This document shows positions 7,701-10,751 of a DNA stretch of 10,751 nt, piece by piece (within the stretch, counting starts at the first letter, position 1; each line of letters begins with the position of its first letter). The stretch covers positions 1 through 10,751 of the forward strand of contig CALPPJ020000026.1 in NCBI GenBank assembly GCA_943325425.2, given 5' to 3'. The notes under the pieces were generated by a model that searched no databases, was not told the DNA's origin, and saw only the letters and a program-made list of their open reading frames with translations. The position numbers and the translations under genes were made by a program. Origin of the DNA: Bifidobacterium breve. Its GTDB lineage: Bacteria > Actinomycetota > Acidimicrobiia > Acidimicrobiales > Ilumatobacteraceae.

Positions 7701-8063
7701 GCGGGCATTGTTGTCGCCAAGCGTTTGCGTGCACTTGGTTTTGGCATCATGGCCACACCTGGCACAGCTGATTACCTCAGTCGTTTTGGTTACATGGTCG
7801 ACGCAGTTGTTGGCAAGGTAAGCGAAGGCTCAAAAATCACTGCCGTCAATCTCATTGCGAGTGGCGAGATTTCTTTCGTCATCAACACACCACAAGGTCG
7901 TGGTGGTCGTACCGATGGTGAAGCAATTCGTAAAGCCGCCAATGTTCATCGGGTGAGTTCGGTGACAACAGTTGAAGCCGCATTGGCTGCAGTTCAAGGT
8001 ATGGCTGAGCAACTTGATCATCCTCTTGAAGTGAAGAGCTTGCAGGAATATCACGGAAGATGA
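4770..8063 (+). CDS. carB: Carbamoyl phosphate synthase large subunit CarB
   Basis: Synthetic subunit making carbamoyl phosphate from bicarbonate, two ATP and the ammonia delivered by CarA. It has 1097 residues, near the family's usual 1050-1100. Two homologous ATP-grasp halves are visible. The first has GSGPIVIGQACEFDYSG (14-30), PTLGGQTG, RPAYILGGRG (about 170), ENFDPMGVHTGDS (about 236) and IEMNPRVSRSSALASKATG (about 300). The second begins with GSGPNRIGQGIEFDYC (about 565), then SLGGQTPLKL, RPSYVLGGRG (about 720), MEHVEEAGVHSGDS (about 794) and IEANPRASRTVPFVAKATG (about 856). The oligomerisation region lies between them, about 400-550. The C-terminal 130 or so residues are the MGS-like allosteric domain, with ATPGTADYL, GKVSEG and FVINTPQGRGGR, the area where UMP acts in relatives. 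The ATG is one base after the carA stop with only a weak GGAA upstream, so coupled translation is likely. No domain is lost. Confidence 0.98.
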   Translation: MPKRTDIQSILIIGSGPIVIGQACEFDYSGTQACRVLKEEGYRVILANSNPATIMTDPDFADRTYIEPLTWEVVAKIIEREKPDAVLPTLGGQTGLNLAMALFERGLVGVPGTPELIGANAESISTAEDRDKFKKAMIEIGLNVPESGIAHSMEDALEVIKTIGLPAIIRPAYILGGRGTGIAATPEEFAHLAANGLDASPIREILIEKSIAGWKEYELEVMRDTADNCVIICSIENFDPMGVHTGDSITVAPAQTLSDVEYQIMRDAALACIRRVGVETGGSNVQFAVNPANGELVVIEMNPRVSRSSALASKATGFPIAKIAAKLAVGYTLDEIPNDITKATPASFEPTIDYVVTKIPRWAFEKLPGTSGVLGTQMQSVGEVMAIGRTFPESLQKALRSLEQGRMGLNCDPAEKQLAEVSTEELLRLVDIPTPERIFIIGELLFRGISVDDVHAACKVDPWFLDQMSIIIEERDAVKSSNPSAMTKAAWKRVKRVGFSDAQLAYLWGNAESEVRAAREAAGVIPTYKTVDTCSAEFAAQTPYHYSTYEDENEVRDSDRQRVIILGSGPNRIGQGIEFDYCCVHASFALRDAGFETVMVNCNPETVSTDYDTSDRLYFEPLTKEDVLNVIAAETAAAGGKKPKVIVSLGGQTPLKLSGQIPVDLIAGTSPASIDLAEDREKWNELCESLSIPQPPGGTAVTLEQAMTIVDRVGFPVLVRPSYVLGGRGMQIVHDRDHLTRAMAELSGFGSLGKEGGLSAERPVLIDRFLEDATEVDVDAIRDHTGEVLIGGVMEHVEEAGVHSGDSACAIPPQTLPAWVVEVIESYTTAIATALDVRGLINVQFAVAGTNVYVIEANPRASRTVPFVAKATGVPLAKVATRVMLGATLAELRTEGLLTRSVLLDSPDTVAVKEAVLPFSRFPEVDTALGPEMRSTGEVMGIDVTFGRAFYKAELAAGTVLPTSGTVFLSLADGDKPAGIVVAKRLRALGFGIMATPGTADYLSRFGYMVDAVVGKVSEGSKITAVNLIASGEISFVINTPQGRGGRTDGEAIRKAANVHRVSSVTTVEAALAAVQGMAEQLDHPLEVKSLQEYHGR

Positions 8064-8076
8064 GATCTGTATCGTG

Positions 8077-9018
8077 ATGTCACAGGTGCGAGTTGGTTCA
8101 GTTGAATTGACGCATCCGGTTATGGCTGCGTCAGGTACGGCTGGGCACGGAGCAGAACTTGCTGCCTACGGCGAACTCAATTCAATTGGTGCCGTCGTTG
8201 TGAAATCGATTGCGGCGACTGAGTGGGCAGGTAACCCCGCGCCACGTGTTCACCCGATTCCGCAAGGCATGATCAACGCCGTTGGTTTGCAAGGACTTGG
8301 GGTTCAACATTGGATCGAACACGATTTACCGGCGATGGCTGCAGCAAACGCAACGGCAGTCGTCAGCATTTGGGGACGATCGGTTGATGAATATCAATAC
8401 GCAGCCCAACTTTTGCAAGACGGGTTAAGCAGTTCGCCTCATCGTTCAACTGTCGTGGCCGTCGAAGTTAATTTGTCGTGTCCAAATATGCATGGTCACG
8501 GAATTTTCGCCCATGACATCAATATGTCGGCCGAAGTCATTGCCGTGTGCAAGGGACTTGAACTTCCGTTGTGGGCCAAGCTCAGTCCGAACACTGATCG
8601 AGTGATCTCGGTGGCACGCGCCGTCCACGAAGCAGGTGCTGAGGCGGTGACCCTGATCAACACGGTGGTCGGTATGGTGCTTGATCCCGAAACAGGGCGA
8701 CCGGCCCTTGGGAACGGCGGTGGGGGTATTTCAGGACGAGCGATCCACCCAGTTGCTGTTCGCACGGTCTTTGATGTTCATGCCGCCTTTCCCGAGTTGC
8801 CCATCATTGGAGTCGGGGGAGTGACATCGGGTTGGGAGGCCGCCGAACTCATGTTGGCTGGGGCTAGTGCCGTTCAAGTTGGTACGGCGACTTTCGCCGA
8901 CCCGCGTGCCTGTTTCAAAATTGCTGGTGAACTCTCTGAGTGGGCCAATCATCATGGACTGTTCGACATTGCGAGCCTGACTGGCCTTGCTCATCGTGGC
9001 GGTTTAGCCCAGTTGTAG
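8077..9018 (+). CDS. pyrD: Dihydroorotate dehydrogenase, class 1B-type catalytic subunit PyrD
   Basis: FMN enzyme oxidising dihydroorotate to orotate in the cytosol. Start taken at ATG 8077 (313 residues); a GTG at 8074 would add one residue, and no SD is clear. Family blocks: NPVM-like HPVMAASGT (13-21); VVKSIAATEWAGNPAPRV (41-58); GMINAVGLQGLG (64-75), which is 1B-like; NLSCPN (132-137) with C135 as the class 1 catalytic base, where class 2 enzymes use Ser; WAKLSPN (166-172) with K168; LINT (193-196); NGGGGISGRAIHP (213-225) and IGVGGV (244-249) for FMN phosphate binding. It lacks the N-terminal membrane helices of class 2 enzymes. Class 1B enzymes normally pair with PyrK (FAD, 2Fe-2S) for NAD, but no pyrK lies on either side here: carB ends 13 bases before and mihF follows. 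The electron acceptor is thus uncertain. Class 1A was considered, but the sequence style favours 1B. Confidence 0.92.
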   Translation: MSQVRVGSVELTHPVMAASGTAGHGAELAAYGELNSIGAVVVKSIAATEWAGNPAPRVHPIPQGMINAVGLQGLGVQHWIEHDLPAMAAANATAVVSIWGRSVDEYQYAAQLLQDGLSSSPHRSTVVAVEVNLSCPNMHGHGIFAHDINMSAEVIAVCKGLELPLWAKLSPNTDRVISVARAVHEAGAEAVTLINTVVGMVLDPETGRPALGNGGGGISGRAIHPVAVRTVFDVHAAFPELPIIGVGGVTSGWEAAELMLAGASAVQVGTATFADPRACFKIAGELSEWANHHGLFDIASLTGLAHRGGLAQL

Positions 9019-9064
9019 GCGGACGAATTGAGCTGGTATCCACCTATTGAACGCTTGTGATAGG

Positions 9065-9070
9065 TACGGT
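9065..9070 (+). promoter_or_regulatory. Candidate -10 box for a leaderless mihF transcript
   Basis: TACGGT fits TAnnnT and ends six bases before the mihF ATG at 9077, the spacing expected if transcription starts at or next to the A of the ATG. No SD-like purine run is present just upstream (TTGCCC), which agrees with a leaderless message, a common type in actinobacteria. An overlapping TAGGTA at 9061-9066 is an alternative. No convincing -35 lies at the proper distance. Confidence 0.4.
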
Positions 9071-9076
9071 TTGCCC

Positions 9077-9388
9077 ATGGCTACTCCTCCGATACTCACA
9101 CCAGAACAGCGTTCGGCCGCCCTCGCCAAGGCAGCCGAAGCAAGGACTGCGCGTGCCGAAATCAAGGTCAAGCTCAAGCAGGGCACCTTGACAGTTGCAG
9201 CAGCTCTTGAGTCCGACGATCCCAATGTCGGAAAACTCAAAGTCATTGCCATGCTTGAAAGCCTGCCTGGTCTGGGCAAGGTCAAAGCGCGCAAGATCAT
9301 GGAAGAAGTCGGCATCGCCGACAATCGCAAAATCCAGGGTCTCGGCACGCAGCAGAAAAAAACACTTCTCGAACACTTAGCCAAGTGA
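9077..9388 (+). CDS. mihF: Actinobacterial-type integration host factor MihF
   Basis: Small basic nucleoid-associated DNA-binding protein, unrelated in fold to the alpha/beta IHF of proteobacteria, that bends and compacts DNA and helps phage integration in mycobacteria. It has 103 residues from the ATG at 9077. An in-frame TTG at 9047 would add ten residues unlike the family, whose members begin with a short Met-Ala-x-Pro-Pro stretch, as here (MATPPILTPEQR). An N-terminal Ala/Lys/Arg-rich helix (9-34) is followed by an acidic turn and the conserved LESLPGLGKVKARKIMEEVG segment (60-79), the helix-turn-helix region of S13/HhH character. It ends with NRKIQGLGTQQ. The neighbour set mihF-gmk-rpoZ-coaBC matches that of Mycobacterium. 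A 58-base gap separates it from pyrD, and its stop overlaps the gmk GTG by four bases. Confidence 0.93.
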   Translation: MATPPILTPEQRSAALAKAAEARTARAEIKVKLKQGTLTVAAALESDDPNVGKLKVIAMLESLPGLGKVKARKIMEEVGIADNRKIQGLGTQQKKTLLEHLAK

Positions 9389-9990
9389 ACGAGCGGGCAC
9401 AACCGCCCGCCTCATCGTCGAGTGCTTCTTCGCCGATCAAGCCATTGATCGTGATCGTTTCTGGTCCAGGCGGAGTTGGCAAAGGCACCATCGTGGATGC
9501 CTTGTTGCGTCGAGATACCACTTTGCTCCTCAGTCGGTCGTGGACAACCCGCGAACAGCGGCCAGGTGAGCATGATGAGGCGTATGTTTTCACTACTCGC
9601 GAAGCCTTTGAACGGCATCGCCAAAATGACGGGTTTTTAGAGTGGACCGAATTCCTCGGTAACTACTACGGCACCCCGGTCCCAGAATTCTCGTCTGGCC
9701 GTGACATCGTGCTCGAAATTGAGGTCGATGGAGCACAGCAGGTCAAGGTGCGCCACCCCGAATCGGTATTGCTCTTCATTTTACCCCCGTCTCGAGATGA
9801 GCAGCGCCGACGTCTGATTGGTCGGGGCGATCCCGACCACAAGGTGGTTGAACGTTTACGCAAAGCCGAAGAAGAAGAGCCAGTTGGCCTGGCTTTGGCG
9901 GACTACACGTTCGTCAATGACGATCTCGACGAGACCGTTGACGAGATGTTGGGTCTGATTAACCGCTTACGTGCCGAGTCAGGGCGCTGA
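9385..9990 (+). CDS. gmk: Guanylate kinase
   Basis: Phosphorylates GMP (and dGMP) to GDP with ATP in the cytoplasm, essential for GTP supply. It has 201 residues. The GTG start overlaps the mihF stop (GTGA), and no independent SD is seen, so translation is probably coupled. The first 18 residues are Ser/Pro-rich and likely disordered. The P-loop is SGPGGVGKGT (26-35), with Gly in the position where many homologues have Ser (GPSGVGKGT). The GMP-binding part shows SWTTREQRPGE (52-62), YVF, FLEWTEFLGNYYGTP (84-98), and LEIEVDGAQQV (110-120). The lid and adenine region is RRRLIGRGDPDHKVVERLRKA (from 141), ending with the usual acidic helix. YTFVNDD (174-180) is also typical. All core residues appear present. 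Its place between mihF and rpoZ is the common actinobacterial order. Confidence 0.96.
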   Translation: MNERAQPPASSSSASSPIKPLIVIVSGPGGVGKGTIVDALLRRDTTLLLSRSWTTREQRPGEHDEAYVFTTREAFERHRQNDGFLEWTEFLGNYYGTPVPEFSSGRDIVLEIEVDGAQQVKVRHPESVLLFILPPSRDEQRRRLIGRGDPDHKVVERLRKAEEEEPVGLALADYTFVNDDLDETVDEMLGLINRLRAESGR

Positions 9991-10007
9991 ATCGGTCCAA
10001 ATTGGGT

Positions 10008-10013
10008 TAGGCT
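10008..10013 (+). promoter_or_regulatory. Candidate -10 box upstream of rpoZ
   Basis: TAGGCT fits the actinobacterial TAnnnT pattern and lies 18 bases after the gmk stop. A start near 10020 would give a leader of about 43 bases carrying the SD. No clear -35 is seen 16-18 bases upstream. The same bases fall in the loop of a weak 6-pair inverted repeat (ATTGGG 10001-10006 with CTCAAT 10012-10017), which has no T run and is not taken as a terminator. Confidence 0.35.
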
Positions 10014-10045
10014 CAATCGCTGAACTATTTGGCGTTAGCCCTCTC

Positions 10046-10051
10046 AAAGGA
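10046..10051 (+). promoter_or_regulatory. rpoZ ribosome binding site
   Basis: AAAGGA, 11 bases before the ATG at 10063, is the only SD-like run in the 72-base gmk-rpoZ gap. It supports the ATG at 10063 over the later ATG pair at 10084 and 10087, and shows that rpoZ does not depend on coupling to gmk. Confidence 0.6.
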
Positions 10052-10062
10052 CCAGATCTACT

Positions 10063-10470
10063 ATGGCCGCAACTAATGACTCCATGATGACCCCACAACT
10101 TGAGGTCCTTCTCGGAAAAGTTGATTCAAAGTTCAGTTTGGTGACCTTGGCAGCAAGCCGTGCCCGTGAGTTGCAGCAGTACTACGCCAAGATGGGCTCA
10201 GTGAGCTCAAAGGTTGTTCCTCCGCAGGTCGCATCGTTGCGCAAGCCACTCAGCATGGGCTTCGAAGAAATTGCCGCCGACAAGATCGTCCGCGTGTCAG
10301 CCGATGAAATGGCTGAACGTCGTGCCGCTGAAGAAGCAGCCCAAGCCGACGCCGCAGCGTTGTTCGCAAGTGCTCAAGAAGCATCGAGCGAAGAAGTTGT
10401 CGTTGAAGCGGCAGTTGCAGAAGTAACCAGTGAAGACAGCGCATCAGACGCTGATTCCGGCGACGCCTGA
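10063..10470 (+). CDS. rpoZ: RNA polymerase omega subunit with acidic C-terminal tail
   Basis: Omega helps assemble and stabilise the beta' subunit of RNA polymerase. The protein has 135 residues, against roughly 70-110 in most bacteria. The omega core is residues 9-75: PQLEVLLGKVDSKFSLV (11-27) and LAASRARELQQYY (29-41), then KPLSMGFEEIAADKI (61-75). From about residue 85 the chain is a low-complexity tail of Ala, Glu, Ser and Asp. Residues 85-135 contain 14 acidic and two basic residues and no recognisable fold. Other actinobacterial omegas also carry short extensions, but this one is long. The start is supported by AAAGGA at 10046-10051. It is followed by coaBC after six bases, so the two are likely co-translated. 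The function of the tail is unknown; disorder and interaction with basic partners are possibilities only. Confidence 0.92.
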   Translation: MAATNDSMMTPQLEVLLGKVDSKFSLVTLAASRARELQQYYAKMGSVSSKVVPPQVASLRKPLSMGFEEIAADKIVRVSADEMAERRAAEEAAQADAAALFASAQEASSEEVVVEAAVAEVTSEDSASDADSGDA

Positions 10471-10476
10471 TTGATC

Positions 10477-10751
10477 ATGGCCGATCTGGCCGGTAAGCGA
10501 ATTGTTGTTGGCGTTTGTGGTGGTATTGCCGCGTACAAAGCCGTCGAGGTCATTCGTCGTTTAGTTGACGCGGGTGCGCATGTCATTCCGATCATGACCA
10601 AAGGTGCCGAACATTTCATCGGTCGCACCACATTGTCGGCTTTAGCAAGTGAACCTGTGCAAACTTCTTTGTGGGATGAAGCATCGCCTATTCCGCACAC
10701 GAAATTAGGTCAAGGTGCCGATCTTGTGTTGATTGCTCCGGCGACTGCACG
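10477..10751 (+). CDS. coaBC: CoaBC, phosphopantothenoylcysteine decarboxylase/synthetase, 3'-truncated by the window edge
   Basis: Bifunctional coenzyme A biosynthesis enzyme: the C-terminal CoaB half joins cysteine to phosphopantothenate with CTP, and the N-terminal CoaC half decarboxylates the product using FMN. Only the first 91 codons are in the window, all from the CoaC flavoprotein domain. Seen: GGIAAYK (15-21) at the FMN site, IMTKGAEHFIG (39-49), the catalytic His in IPHTKL (H74), and ADLVLIAPATA (81-91), which normally continues with Asn in the flavin-binding loop. The ATG lies six bases after the rpoZ stop with no evident SD, suggesting coupling. The rpoZ-coaBC pair is conserved in actinobacteria and Firmicutes. 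That the CoaB half follows is inferred from this context; a stand-alone CoaC-like flavoprotein cannot be excluded from this part alone. Confidence 0.92.
   Translation, partial: MADLAGKRIVVGVCGGIAAYKAVEVIRRLVDAGAHVIPIMTKGAEHFIGRTTLSALASEPVQTSLWDEASPIPHTKLGQGADLVLIAPATA

Noticed and set aside
9047..9076. TTG at 9047 as the mihF start
   Set aside because: The extra ten residues do not resemble family N-termini, which begin close to the ATG at 9077.
10001..10040. Inverted repeats after gmk as a terminator
   Set aside because: The stems are short (six pairs with a G-T, and GGC/GCC), with no T run; a TAGGCT -10 box in the same place is as likely.
1..10751. A hidden defence, mobile or CRISPR-type system
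   Set aside because: Coding density is near complete with known housekeeping genes; no repeats array, transposase, integrase or att-like duplication was seen.

Overview
The window holds a compact, entirely plus-strand block of housekeeping genes that looks actinobacterial. Base composition is roughly half G+C by eye, which is low for the phylum. The reasons for the assignment are a small actinobacterial-type integration host factor (mihF) followed by gmk, rpoZ and coaBC, as in mycobacteria; a PyrR hairpin that overlaps a Shine-Dalgarno sequence; and TAnnnT-type -10 boxes. A lineage outside the classic high-GC groups, such as an aquatic Acidimicrobiia relative, is a reasonable guess, but the sequence alone does not prove it.

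Left edge (1-737): the 3' part of an RluD-family pseudouridine synthase gene; its S4 domain lies upstream of the window. Next (738-795) is a short control region with a candidate -10 box and an RNA hairpin matching the PyrR binding loop, whose lower stem includes part of the pyrR ribosome binding site. Then comes the de novo pyrimidine operon: pyrR, pyrB and pyrC are joined by 4-base ATGA overlaps. A 51-57 base AT-rich gap carrying an ARG-box-like palindrome precedes carA, then carB (1-base gap) and a class 1B-type pyrD. Together CarAB, PyrB, PyrC and PyrD convert glutamine, bicarbonate and ATP through carbamoyl phosphate, carbamoyl aspartate and dihydroorotate to orotate. pyrE, pyrF and the usual 1B partner pyrK are not in the window.

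Right part (9019-10751): mihF with a possible leaderless promoter, gmk overlapping it by four bases, rpoZ with its own SD and a candidate promoter, and the 5' end of coaBC, cut by the window edge. No stretch over 300 bases lacks a gene. I saw no RNA gene, mobile element, CRISPR array, convincing terminator or broken gene.

This is not a new defence or mobile system. What deserves attention is regulation and gene order: two separate effector inputs, PyrR/UMP at the operon head and probably ArgR/arginine at carAB, and an arrangement that combines a Bacillus-like left half with a Mycobacterium-like right half.
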